From: Lachnospiraceae bacterium
Lineage (GTDB): Bacteria; Bacillota; Clostridia; Lachnospirales; Lachnospiraceae
Reading direction: 5' to 3'
Assembly: GCA_029054245.1 (NCBI GenBank)
Contig: JAIDFQ010000064.1
Location: forward strand, 1-64,000
Length of the DNA stretch: 64,000 bases
Part shown: positions 53,444 to 61,951 of the stretch, piece after piece
How positions within the stretch are numbered: the stretch's first letter is position 1
Layout of the letters: each line of letters opens with the position of its first letter
Position numbers and translations under genes: made by a program
Notes under the pieces: model-generated
The model's database searches: none
What the model was told of the DNA's origin: nothing
What the model saw: the letters and a program-made list of their open reading frames with translations, nothing else

Positions 53444-54388
53444 TCAGCACTGGTATTCTCTGACTCTATCCATGATCCATGGATAAATATCCTCATATAC
53501 TTGGTGCTTATCTTTTTCATTTAAAAGCTCATGCCGGTCGCCTGCGTACAATTTTAGAGATATGCGCTCCATACCGACCTTTTGAAAATCCTCATATGCT
53601 TTTCTGACGCCCTCTCCATAATTACCTACCGGATCCATATCTCCTGCAATGAAATGCACCGGAAGATTTTTGGGCATTGCTTTCAAATTTTCTTCCCTGT
53701 TCAGACGATCAAGCAAAGTGAACAAAGTCTTAAAACCATTTACGGTAAAAGTAAAACCGCACAGTTCATCTTCCACGTAAGCATTCACAACGCTATTATC
53801 AGTGCACAGCCAATCCACCGATGTTTTTGCATCCGGTATCTTCTTATTATAAGAACCAAATGCAAGCTTATCAATCATCTTTGCCACATGCTTCTGTCCC
53901 AGGAAAACGCCCTGCAGCGCCGCTATCATCTTCGATACCTTTACCAGCGCTTTCGGCTGTGAGCCTGTTCCGCACACAATAGCCCCCTGTATTCCCGTTC
54001 CATACCGGAACAAATAATTGCGCAGGATAAAGGAACCCATGCTGTGTCCTAAAATCACATAAGGGATTCCTGGATACTCCTCCTGCGTCATTTTCTTCAG
54101 GCGGTGAACGTCACGCACCACTACTGTGGCGGGATCCTGCTCACAAAAATATCCGTAAGTGCCGTCTTCTGCTACACTTTTTCCATGCCCTAAATGATCA
54201 TCCCCTGTCACCAGTATCCCCTTCTCCCCAAGATACTGGGCCAGCTCTTCATATCGCTCAATGTATTCCGCCATGCCGTGAATGATTTGAACGATGCAAA
54301 CCACTCTTTGCTCAGGCACCCATCTGACCGCATGAATCTTTGATTTCCCATCTCTGGAATCAAAAGTGAACTCTTCTTTCTTTATCAT
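53444..54388 (-). CDS. Alpha/beta hydrolase, lysophospholipase/monoacylglycerol lipase-like
   Basis: 314 residues. VCIVQIIHGMAEYIERY at the oxyanion end, nucleophile elbow GHSMGSF, catalytic Asp in GDMDPVGNYG and His in GDRHELLNE complete a Hydrolase_4 triad. Likely cleaves acyl glycerides or lysophospholipids. Starts 18 nt after metG with AGGGGAGG, hence probably co-transcribed with it. Substrate unproven. Confidence 0.87.
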   Translation of the reverse strand: MIKKEEFTFDSRDGKSKIHAVRWVPEQRVVCIVQIIHGMAEYIERYEELAQYLGEKGILVTGDDHLGHGKSVAEDGTYGYFCEQDPATVVVRDVHRLKKMTQEEYPGIPYVILGHSMGSFILRNYLFRYGTGIQGAIVCGTGSQPKALVKVSKMIAALQGVFLGQKHVAKMIDKLAFGSYNKKIPDAKTSVDWLCTDNSVVNAYVEDELCGFTFTVNGFKTLFTLLDRLNREENLKAMPKNLPVHFIAGDMDPVGNYGEGVRKAYEDFQKVGMERISLKLYAGDRHELLNEKDKHQVYEDIYPWIMDRVREYQC

Positions 54389-54406
54389 GGTAACCTCCCC
54401 TTTTGC

Positions 54407-56392
54407 CTAGCAGATTTCTGCACCTGCCGGCATATCCTTTTCTGGTGTAAGGAGCGCCAGATTCCCCTCAGCATCCTCCGCGCAAAGAAGCATTCCCTCC
54501 GAAAGCACCCCTGCTAATGTAGCAGGTTTTAAGTTGACCAACACCATCACCTTTTTGCCCACCATCTCCTCAGCACTGTAATGCTGCTTGATTCCGGAAA
54601 CAATCTGTTTTATCTGACTTCCAATCCGCACCTTTGAACAGAGCAGCTTTTTCGACTTAGGCACTTCCTCGCAGGCAATGATCTCACCTACCTGGAACTG
54701 CATTTTGTCAAAAAGATCATATGTGATTTCATCCTTTGGCTCAATGTCGATTCCATCAACCATTTCTTTTTCGTCCTCTGCGCTTTGTGCTTGCTTCATC
54801 TCCTGCGCCGCCTTTCTTGCTGCAAACATAGCCTCCGCCTTTTCAATGACCTCCTTTGCATCCAGACGTGCAAACAGAATTTCAGGTTTCTGTGTCACCT
54901 GGTTTCCTGAGGGATAAAGTCCAAAGCGGTCAAGCTCCTCAAAGCCTCTTAACTGTGTATTTAACTGTACCGCAATCTTCTGTGCCGTGGACGGCATAAA
55001 AGGCTCAAGCAAAGAAGCGCCAATCATAATGCTTTCAATCAGATTATAAAGCACAGTAGAGAGGCGGTCTTTCTTTGTCTCATCCTTGGCAAGTACCCAG
55101 GGCTCCGTCTCGTCGATATATTTATTACACCGTTTAAACAAAGTAAAAATCTCTGTAAGGGCGTCCGCCACACGCAACTCTTCCATCTTTGCCGCCACTT
55201 TTTCGTATGCGGCTGTTGCAACTGCCTTGAGCTCTTCATCCACCGCTTCCGCACAGCCCTTATCTGCTGCCACGCCGTCAAAGTATTTATTGCTCATGGA
55301 AATCGTTCTGTTTACCAGATTACCAAGCGTATTCGCTAAATCAGAATTAATCCTTTCAACCAAAAGCTCAAAGGAAATCGTTCCATCATTCTCAAAAGGC
55401 ATCTCATGGAGCACAAAATAGCGCACCGCATCCACTCCGAAGAAATCCACAAGATCATCTGCATAAAGTACATTCCCTTTGGATTTGCTCATCTTACCGT
55501 CTCCCTGCAACAGCCATGGATGTCCAAATATCTGCTTCGGTAATGGCTCACCCAGTGCCATCAGAAAGATTGGCCAATAAATCGTATGGAACCGAATAAT
55601 ATCCTTTCCGATTAGATGCAGATCTGCCGGCCAAAGCTTATGATACTGCTTTGTACTTTCTCCATCACACTCATATCCGATTCCTGTAATATAGTTCGTC
55701 AGCGCGTCAAGCCACACATAAACCACATGCCTGTCATCAAAATCCACCGGTATGCCCCACTTAAAGGAGGTTCTTGAGACACACAAATCCTGAAGCCCCG
55801 GCAAGAGGAAATTGTTCATCATTTCATTCTTACGGGATACCGGCTGGATAAATTCCGGATGCGCATTGATATGTTCAATCAATTTATCCGCATATTTACT
55901 CATCTTAAAGAAATAAGCCTCTTCCTTCGCCGGCTTTACTTCCCTTCTGCAATCCGGGCATTTGCCGTCCACCAGCTGGGATTCTGTCCAGAAAGATTCA
56001 CAGGGCGTACAGTACAACCCTTCATAGGCGCCTTTATAAATATCCCCCTGATCATAAAGTTTCTTAAAAATCTTCTGCACCTGCTTTTCGTGATAATCAT
56101 CTGTAGTACGGATAAAATGATCATAGGAAGTATCCATCAAATTCCACAAATCTTTAATCGTCCCTGCCACATTGTCCACGAATTCCTTAGGAGTAATCCC
56201 CTCCTCTTGTGCCTTCAATTCAATCTTCTGTCCATGCTCATCCGTGCCTGTCTGGAAAAAGACATCATAGCCATCTTTTCTCTTAAATCTGGCAATACTG
56301 TCAGCCAGTACGATTTCATAGCTGTTACCAATATGGGGCTTGCCCGATGTATAGGCAATAGCTGTTGTAATATAATACTTCCCTTTATTCAT
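54407..56392 (-). CDS. metG: Methionyl-tRNA synthetase
   Basis: 661 residues. Class I signature HIGNS (about 17-21) and KMSKSKGN (about 298), a zinc module with CTPC and CPDC, anticodon-binding helical domain, and a C-terminal EMAP/Trbp-like tRNA-binding domain (MQFQVGEIIACEEVP to GMLLCAED, about 560-661). Charges tRNA-Met. GGAGG lies 8 nt before ATG, directly after a hairpin with a T-run that may attenuate transcription. Confidence 0.97.
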   Translation of the reverse strand: MNKGKYYITTAIAYTSGKPHIGNSYEIVLADSIARFKRKDGYDVFFQTGTDEHGQKIELKAQEEGITPKEFVDNVAGTIKDLWNLMDTSYDHFIRTTDDYHEKQVQKIFKKLYDQGDIYKGAYEGLYCTPCESFWTESQLVDGKCPDCRREVKPAKEEAYFFKMSKYADKLIEHINAHPEFIQPVSRKNEMMNNFLLPGLQDLCVSRTSFKWGIPVDFDDRHVVYVWLDALTNYITGIGYECDGESTKQYHKLWPADLHLIGKDIIRFHTIYWPIFLMALGEPLPKQIFGHPWLLQGDGKMSKSKGNVLYADDLVDFFGVDAVRYFVLHEMPFENDGTISFELLVERINSDLANTLGNLVNRTISMSNKYFDGVAADKGCAEAVDEELKAVATAAYEKVAAKMEELRVADALTEIFTLFKRCNKYIDETEPWVLAKDETKKDRLSTVLYNLIESIMIGASLLEPFMPSTAQKIAVQLNTQLRGFEELDRFGLYPSGNQVTQKPEILFARLDAKEVIEKAEAMFAARKAAQEMKQAQSAEDEKEMVDGIDIEPKDEITYDLFDKMQFQVGEIIACEEVPKSKKLLCSKVRIGSQIKQIVSGIKQHYSAEEMVGKKVMVLVNLKPATLAGVLSEGMLLCAEDAEGNLALLTPEKDMPAGAEIC

Positions 56393-56404
56393 GCTCCGTT
56401 TCCT

Positions 56405-56446
56405 CCTAAAATAAAAGCCATCTTCTATCTAACGACAGAAGACAGC
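56405..56446 (-). promoter_or_regulatory. Terminator-like hairpin in the metG leader
   Basis: On the minus strand GCTGTCTTCT pairs with AGAAGATGGC (10 bp, two G-U pairs), loop of 10 nt, followed by TTTTATTTTAG and then the ribosome binding site of metG. Its place between promoter region and gene suggests attenuation. The T-box hallmark TGGNACCGCG is absent, so it is not a T-box. An upstream CGACA/TGTCG pairing could compete with it. Confidence 0.5.
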
Positions 56447-56609
56447 CTGTTTGTCGTGGTTTTACTTCTCTTCGTTCCCGCTTTAGCTATCATACAACAT
56501 ATAATCAGACTATCATAAACCCCCTGTATTGTCAATTCCAATCGCGAAAGCTACGCAAGCGGTGTAACAATTCAGCCTTAATATAGGAAACCGATGTAAG
56601 CGCAGCACA

Positions 56610-56639
56610 AACCCCCGGATGGTAAAATCATCCGGGGGT
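56610..56639 (-). terminator. Terminator after the Amt-PII gene
   Basis: ACCCCCGGATG and CATCCGGGGGT form an 11-bp GC-rich stem with a 7-nt loop, 45 nt after the amt stop on the minus strand. Only a short T-stretch follows. Confidence 0.8.
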
Positions 56640-56683
56640 CCGCATTTGTATATACTAAACTAAAGGGATTAGGAGAAAGCTTT

Positions 56684-58429
56684 TTATTCTACATCCTGCA
56701 GTGCCGCAAAGTCTTCTTCCCCGGTACGGACTTTGACCACTTTGTCTACATTGTAGACGAAAATCTTGCCATCGCCGATATGTCCGGTATAAAGCGCTTT
56801 CTTTGCCGCCTCGATCACAGATTCAACAGGAATCTTGCTGACAACTACTTCAACCTTCACCTTAGGAAGCAAAGTCGCATCCACCTCAACGCCTCGGTAC
56901 ATCTCTCCAGCGCCCTTCTGAATACCGCATCCCATAACCTGTGTCACCGTCATGCCGGTCACGCCAAGGTCATTCATGGCTTTCTTTAACTTATCATATC
57001 TGGAGAGTTTTGCAATCACGGCAACCTTGTAAATGCCGGTAGATGCTATGGCAGGTGCAACCACCTTCACTGCTGCAGCCTTTTGTGCGTCAGATGCTGC
57101 CGCATAATCCTCTGTGCCAAGATCTGTATTTTCGTTTACCTCCATAGTCATGGTATTTGCAATGTCCATGATGCTGAAACCTGCATAAGCAGAGGGCAGA
57201 CCATGTTCGCAAGAGTCAAGGCCTACAATCTCTTCTTCCTGTGTGACACGAAGACCGGCTACCGCTTTAATAACAAGGAATGCTATCGTAATCGTCACTG
57301 CCGTCCATGCCGCTACCGCTGCAAATCCCACGAGCTGGATTAAAAGCAGCTTTAATCCGCCGCCATAGAAAAGACCAACAAGGCTGTCGTTTCCAGGTGC
57401 AGAGGTCGTGGCAAAGAGACCTACTGCAATGGTTCCCCAGATACCGTTTAAGCAGTGTACCGCAACAGCGCCTACCGGATCATCAATATGTAGCTTGTAA
57501 TCAAGCAACCATACACCAAATACCACAAGAAGTCCGGCAACCGCCCCGATTGCAATAGCACCTGCGGCATCCGTCACATCACAGGGGGCTGTGATGGCAA
57601 CCAGACCTGCTAAAGATGCGTTAAGGCACATGGAAACATCCGGCTTTCCATATTTTATCCATGTAAATACCATACATACCACCGTTGCAATGGCAGGGGC
57701 AATCGTGGTTGTGACAAATACAGAGCCAAGCTGCTCTAAACTGGTGCATGCCGCGCCGTTAAATCCATACCAGCCAAGCCATAAGATAAACACGCCAAGA
57801 CTTCCAATCGGAAGGTTATGACCAGGAAATGCATTTACTTTGGTGACCTTTCCTTCTTTATCTTTTACAAATTTACCGATACGAGGACCTAATATTTTTG
57901 CTCCGATCAATGCTGAAATACCGCCCACCATATGAATTGCGCAGGAACCTGCAAAATCATGAAATCCTGCCTGTGCAAGCCAGCCGCCGCCCCAGATCCA
58001 ATGAGCTTCGATTGGATAAATCAAAGCAGAAATAACACCCGAGTAGATACAGTAAGATAAAAACTTTGTTCTCTCTGCCATTGCCCCAGATACAATCGTT
58101 GCAGTGGTAGCGCAAAATACCAGGTTAAAAACAAAATTGGACCAGTCAAAATTAGCATAATTGGTAAAAATATCAAATCCCGGCTTTCCAATCAATCCAA
58201 CCAGATCTTCTCCAAACAAAAGACCAAATCCAATCAGGATAAAAACCACCGTACCAATGCAGAAATCCATCAGATTTTTCATCAGAATATTCCCTGCATT
58301 CTTTGCCCTGGTGAAGCCGGTCTCTACCATTGCAAACCCCGCCTGCATCCAGAACACCAGCGCCGCTCCAATCAGGAACCAGACGCCGAACACCTCGCCG
58401 CTTACGGCACTCATCATTTCTTCTGTCAT
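56684..58429 (-). CDS. amt: Ammonium transporter fused to a P-II regulatory domain
   Basis: 581 residues. The first 410 form an Amt channel of eleven spans with the pore histidines in CAIHMVGG and AVHCLNGIWGT, and start WFLIGAALVFWMQAGFAMVE. After a linker of about 60 residues a GlnB/GlnK-like domain follows (about 460-575): T-loop GCGIQKGAGEMYRGVEV, B-loop TGHIGDGKIF and RTGEE. The T-loop keeps the Tyr of position 46 (residue 511) but has Val at position 51 (residue 516), where uridylylation occurs. GAGGAGG precedes ATG. Its leader carries two hairpins. Confidence 0.93.
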   Translation of the reverse strand: MTEEMMSAVSGEVFGVWFLIGAALVFWMQAGFAMVETGFTRAKNAGNILMKNLMDFCIGTVVFILIGFGLLFGEDLVGLIGKPGFDIFTNYANFDWSNFVFNLVFCATTATIVSGAMAERTKFLSYCIYSGVISALIYPIEAHWIWGGGWLAQAGFHDFAGSCAIHMVGGISALIGAKILGPRIGKFVKDKEGKVTKVNAFPGHNLPIGSLGVFILWLGWYGFNGAACTSLEQLGSVFVTTTIAPAIATVVCMVFTWIKYGKPDVSMCLNASLAGLVAITAPCDVTDAAGAIAIGAVAGLLVVFGVWLLDYKLHIDDPVGAVAVHCLNGIWGTIAVGLFATTSAPGNDSLVGLFYGGGLKLLLIQLVGFAAVAAWTAVTITIAFLVIKAVAGLRVTQEEEIVGLDSCEHGLPSAYAGFSIMDIANTMTMEVNENTDLGTEDYAAASDAQKAAAVKVVAPAIASTGIYKVAVIAKLSRYDKLKKAMNDLGVTGMTVTQVMGCGIQKGAGEMYRGVEVDATLLPKVKVEVVVSKIPVESVIEAAKKALYTGHIGDGKIFVYNVDKVVKVRTGEEDFAALQDVE

Positions 58430-58448
58430 AATCTTTCCTCCTCACATT

Positions 58449-58497
58449 AAAAAAGCGGATACAAAGGGGGATATGTCCATAAGCCCCTTTGCTCCGC
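58449..58497 (-). terminator. Second terminator-like hairpin in the amt leader
   Basis: On the minus strand GCGGA...AAAGGGG pairs with CCCCTTT...TCCGC, with a central loop of about 14 nt, followed by TTTTTT and then the amt ribosome binding site 8 nt further. It would stop transcription just before the gene unless it is melted. Confidence 0.8.
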
Positions 58498-58504
58498 GTT
58501 TTTT

Positions 58505-58549
58505 AAAAAAAAATTTAAAAAGGCACTGCATGTTTTCTGCAGCGCCTTT
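58505..58549 (-). terminator. First terminator-like hairpin in the amt leader
   Basis: AAAGGC-G-CTGCA pairs with TGCAG-T-GCCTTT (11 Watson-Crick pairs and one G-U), loop of 7 nt, followed on the minus strand by TTTTTAAATTTTTTTTT. It lies downstream of a consensus promoter and so within the amt leader, though it could also end read-through from the upstream GNAT gene. Confidence 0.85.
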
Positions 58550-58563
58550 GCTTTATGTATTGC

Positions 58564-58592
58564 ATAATAGCATTCTGTTTGTTCTCTGTCAA
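58564..58592 (-). promoter_or_regulatory. Promoter of amt
   Basis: TTGACA (58587-58592), a 17-bp spacer and TATTAT (58564-58569) on the minus strand, downstream of the GNAT gene stop. The predicted transcript starts about 130 nt before the amt ATG and contains both terminator-like hairpins. Confidence 0.8.
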
Positions 58593-58662
58593 GCATTTTT
58601 TTATTTTAGTTACATAGGCACCCAGCCTTACTTGACACGCCACCTTGCTCACTGAACCCTTA

Positions 58663-59493
58663 TCATAGATTTCTTGTAAAAAGCTTATAGTCGCCGTCTG
58701 AGACGATTACGTTATCCTGAAATTCAAACCCCAGCCTGTCAAGAAGCCCTAAGGATGCCGTATTCTTTTCGTTTACCAGCGCCTGCACTTTATCAAAGGC
58801 AAGTTCTTCCTTTGCATAAATGAGAATTGCCGCACAGACCTCAAAAGCGTATCCCTTATTCTGATGGGCTGCGTCTATCACGAATCCAAGTTCCGGGAGA
58901 TCATAGCCTTCCCTGACACTCAGCCCTGCCCGCCCAATCACTTCTCCGGTGTCCTTGAGTTGGACTGTCCAAAGACCGTAACCATAAAATCCGTATATCT
59001 GATCGATATACGCCTTCATATAGGCTTCTTCCTCTTCTCTTTTCTGGTAAAGATTCTCCATATAGTAAGTGATGGAAGGTTCACTATAGATTCTATAAAA
59101 ATCATCCACGTCTTCCACCGTACTTTCCCGCACTTTAAGCCTATCCGTCTCTAAGATATTCCACGGCAGCCCCGCAAGCCTCTTAAATGCCTCTTCAAAA
59201 GAACGATATTCCAGGAGAAACAGATCTTCCACTCCATACCTCACCGCCGGAAACGCTTTCTCCCTGTTTTTTTCGTGATACAGAATGACAACATACCACC
59301 CTTCTTTTAATAACGCTTCTGCAGTTTCCGGTTCATCTGTTATGACCAGTGTCTCGTTTCTTTCATATTGATCCATTCTTTTTAATGCAACATGCACCTG
59401 ATGTTCATTCACTTTATCACAAATCTCATCCAAACGATCCACGACAATATCGTAATAATATTCAGACAGCATGAGAAGAATGCATTTTAGCAT
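58663..59493 (-). CDS. GNAT acetyltransferase (RimJ/RimL-like) with extra N-terminal domain
   Basis: About 276 residues from ATG of MLKCILLML, with GGGG 8 nt upstream. Residues 1-110 form a separate alpha/beta domain (YYDIVVDRLDEICDKVNEH, LVITDEPETAEALLKEGW) like a receiver or HAD fragment with no catalytic set. Residues 115-276 are a RimJ/RimL-type GNAT (TDRLKVRESTVEDVDDFYRI, AAHQNKGYAFEVC, VNEKNTASLGLLDRLGF). Substrate unknown. Divergent from the cyclophilin gene. Confidence 0.85.
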   Translation of the reverse strand: MLKCILLMLSEYYYDIVVDRLDEICDKVNEHQVHVALKRMDQYERNETLVITDEPETAEALLKEGWYVVILYHEKNREKAFPAVRYGVEDLFLLEYRSFEEAFKRLAGLPWNILETDRLKVRESTVEDVDDFYRIYSEPSITYYMENLYQKREEEEAYMKAYIDQIYGFYGYGLWTVQLKDTGEVIGRAGLSVREGYDLPELGFVIDAAHQNKGYAFEVCAAILIYAKEELAFDKVQALVNEKNTASLGLLDRLGFEFQDNVIVSDGDYKLFTRNL

Positions 59494-59581
59494 TGTAAAG
59501 TCCCCGCACTTCATATAAAATATGTACTGTATCTATTATAATACGCTCTCAAATAAATGAAAAGAAAGGAAACTATTAATT

Positions 59582-60106
59582 ATGAGTCAAAATCATCCGA
59601 TTGTAACATTTACCATGGAAAGTGGTGATGTCATAAAGGCAGAATTGTATCCTGACATCGCTCCCATTTCTGTCAATAACTTTATCAGTCTGATTAACCA
59701 GAATTTCTATGATGGTCTGATCTTCCACCGTGTCATACGCGGGTTCATGATTCAAGGCGGCGACCCGGAAGGCACCGGCTGCGGCGGTCCCGGTTACAGC
59801 ATCAAGGGAGAGTTTTCTGCAAATGGGGTAGAAAATAATTTAAAGCATACAGAAGGCGTTTTATCCATGGCAAGAAGTATGGCTCCCGATTCAGCAGGCT
59901 CCCAATTCTTCATCATGCATAAGACAAGCCCACATTTAGACGGCTCTTATGCAGCGTTTGGAAAAGTGATAGAAGGTATGGATGTGGTAAACCGTATTGC
60001 TGAAACAGCTACCGATTATTCCGATAAACCCTTGAAAGATCAGGTAATGCAGAGCGTTACCGTAGATACATTTGGTGTGGAATATCCTGAACCGGAGAAG
60101 CTTTAA
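59582..60106 (+). CDS. ppiB: Peptidyl-prolyl cis-trans isomerase, cyclophilin type
   Basis: 174 residues, cytoplasmic. Catalytic Arg in FHRVIRGFMIQGGDP, the GxGxGG loop, and AGSQFFI and AAFGKVIEGMDVV in conserved order. Assists proline isomerisation in folding. AAAGGAAA precedes ATG; a TATAAT box lies at 59537-59542 with no clear -35. Its stop overlaps by 4 nt with the end of the broken integrase on the other strand. Confidence 0.95.
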   Translation: MSQNHPIVTFTMESGDVIKAELYPDIAPISVNNFISLINQNFYDGLIFHRVIRGFMIQGGDPEGTGCGGPGYSIKGEFSANGVENNLKHTEGVLSMARSMAPDSAGSQFFIMHKTSPHLDGSYAAFGKVIEGMDVVNRIAETATDYSDKPLKDQVMQSVTVDTFGVEYPEPEKL

Positions 60107-60642
60107 CAGCTTCTCCAAAAAAGCATTATCCGGTATTGTTCAGTACGGTTTCTATAAAATTTGTTGTCAAAATTATTGTCAATTTTTACTTGAAGAATAG
60201 CGTTAGACACTCCCTTGAAGATATTAAATTGTAATATTAAAAATTTTTTAGATTCTTGGACAATTCGTCCAATGCTTCCCCCAAACGGCAACCCGTACAA
60301 CTTCTGTTGCTGCGCTGCAGTTAGAGGATCTTTTGATTCCCGTGAATATCCCGTCTTTTTCTTTACCTGTGCCATTATCCCCTGTGTAGGATTCTGTCTG
60401 ATAATTTCATCCTTAATAGCCATGTCAAATACAGAGTGAAGAATGATATGAATATATTCAACAGTACGGACTTTTAATTGTTTTTCTTCTATCAAATAAA
60501 AATAGAAGTGAACCATATCCGCATATCTGAGTTCTGCCAGCTTTTTCTTTCCTATCACATCCCCTACATAATGTTCATAAAGATATTTATATGTATGAAA
60601 TGTATTGGGACGTAAATCATATTTTGTAGATATAACGTTCAA
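60103..60642 (-). pseudogene. Remnant of a tyrosine recombinase (integrase)
   Basis: 179 residues. The first 135 match the core-binding domain of Tn916/phage-type integrases (FHTYKYLYEHYVGDVIGKKK, VEYIHIILHSVFDMAIKDEIIRQNP) and the start of the catalytic domain (SKDPLTAAQQQKL). Then the catalytic R-H-R-Y part is missing. The final residues VKIDNNFDNKFYRN resemble the extreme C-terminal tails of such integrases, so an internal deletion is likely. No att site could be fixed. It is next to a relaxase remnant. Confidence 0.75.
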
Positions 60643-60655
60643 ACATCTTATTTAG

Positions 60656-60991
60656 CGTTATATTGCGGGCTTTTACTCTGCTTTTATCCGGCATCTCATT
60701 CTATATGGGTATGTTTACAATGTAGATTATTCCGACCTCCGAGAATACAATACTAATCTTGCCAGCATATACAGTGATATTAATTCCATTTCAGATCTGA
60801 AAATGCAACTTGACACGAAATCCTCTCGTGCAAAAAACACTCGGCAGGAACTGGTCAGTGTAGAACAAAAACTTAAAAGAACAGGGGAGATCATAAAATG
60901 CGCAGAACAGTATCAGTCCAATCACATTTACCATCTCCGCTACCAGAAATCCAAAGATAAAGACCGCTATTTCAGGCAAAATTTCCCCTAA
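60656..60991 (+). pseudogene. Remnant of a mobilization relaxase C-terminus
   Basis: An open frame of 111 codons with no start reads LYGYVYNVDYSDLREYN, then a coiled-coil region (MQLDTKSSRAKNTRQELVSV) and HIYHLRYQKSKDKDRYFRQN before TAA. The coiled-coil followed by YHLxYxKSKxKDRYF recalls the C-terminal part of relaxases from integrative elements of Firmicutes. Both ends are missing. The identification is by pattern only. Confidence 0.5.
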
Positions 60992-61064
60992 AAACATTGA
61001 CCTCTTCAAAATAATCGACAAAATACTCTTGATTAATTAACCTTATTTCAAATGACTCGTGACT

Positions 61065-61115
61065 TTACGCCATCCTAATATCTAAACCTTATACTTATAC
61101 ATTAGAATGGCGTAA
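61065..61115. repeat. 15-bp inverted repeat in the decayed mobile patch
   Basis: TTACGCCATCCTAAT and ATTAGAATGGCGTAA match as inverted copies at 14 of 15 positions around 21 nt. A smaller perfect palindrome (AAGCAA/TTGCTT, 61147-61163) lies between it and the MBL gene stop. No T-run follows the large one; it may be an old element end rather than a terminator. The 190-nt gap contains no gene. Confidence 0.6.
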
Positions 61116-61180
61116 TTCTATAAACAAAATATAAAAATATATTTACAAGCAAATTACTTGCTTAAAATGTTTCAGAATTG

Positions 61181-61951
61181 TCACTCAAATCTCCCCTCTT
61201 TATTCCAAGCTATAGTCTGTTCATAATCATGACCAAACAACAATTCTGCAGAATACTTTTGTTTCATATCCTTTATCTTTTTCAGATTATCATAAAATTC
61301 TTTTTTTGTCTTATTGATCGGACTTCCGGGAGGCAGCTCTTTATCGTAACTCTCTGCTGTATAAATTGTATCACTTGTTACAATGATATTTCCCTTTGAT
61401 TTCGTTTTTAATAATAATCCCATGACACCCGGTGTATGAGAATTCTGGATAAAAATCCCTATGTCATCAGCCAACTGCATATCTTCCTCAACAGGTTTAT
61501 ACACTATCCCATCTACAGCCAACAAACTTTTTATATAAACGCCGCCCCTATCTGTCATGGTTTGAAAATATGCGTTCTTCAACTCTGTTTCTGATACAAA
61601 CACATTCTTGATTGCCTGTGTTCCTACAAAATACCGCAATCCCCCAGCATGGTCAAAATGTAAGTGTGAAATAATTATCATATTAATATCTGCTAGAGTT
61701 AATCCTTTTTCTTTTAATGCACTTTCAATAGAGATAAATTCCGGAATAGGATATGTATCCAAAACATATTTTGAATATTCCTTAGAAAAAAACGGACTGT
61801 TTCCGGTATCATATAAAATGTTTCCCAGTACAGGATGTTCAATTAGAATTGCTGAAATGGGGGATTTTATCATTTCGTTTTCATGTTGACATTCGATTAA
61901 ATGCATTTTCTTACATTCTATCCGCCCCAGATATAATACACTTATTTTCAT
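61181..61951 (-). CDS. MBL-fold metallo-hydrolase, lactonase-like
   Basis: 256 residues. Metal motifs SHLHFDHAGG, later His in NSHTPG, Asp in VTSDTIY and the final His in LFGHDYEQT complete the metallo-beta-lactamase fold set. The layout resembles N-acyl-homoserine lactonases (AttM/AiiA), but that activity is not proven. Lower GC and different neighbours suggest it arrived with the mobile patch. Intact, unlike its neighbours. Confidence 0.85.
   Translation of the reverse strand: MKISVLYLGRIECKKMHLIECQHENEMIKSPISAILIEHPVLGNILYDTGNSPFFSKEYSKYVLDTYPIPEFISIESALKEKGLTLADINMIIISHLHFDHAGGLRYFVGTQAIKNVFVSETELKNAYFQTMTDRGGVYIKSLLAVDGIVYKPVEEDMQLADDIGIFIQNSHTPGVMGLLLKTKSKGNIIVTSDTIYTAESYDKELPPGSPINKTKKEFYDNLKKIKDMKQKYSAELLFGHDYEQTIAWNKEGRFE

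Noticed and set aside
56405-56560. T-box riboswitch before metG
   Set aside because: No TGGNACCGCG antiterminator core and no specifier-loop architecture could be found.
58449-58549. ANTAR-target dual hairpins before amt
   Set aside because: The stems are right in number but the loops are 7 and about 14 nt and do not give two clear AxxGxx hexaloops.
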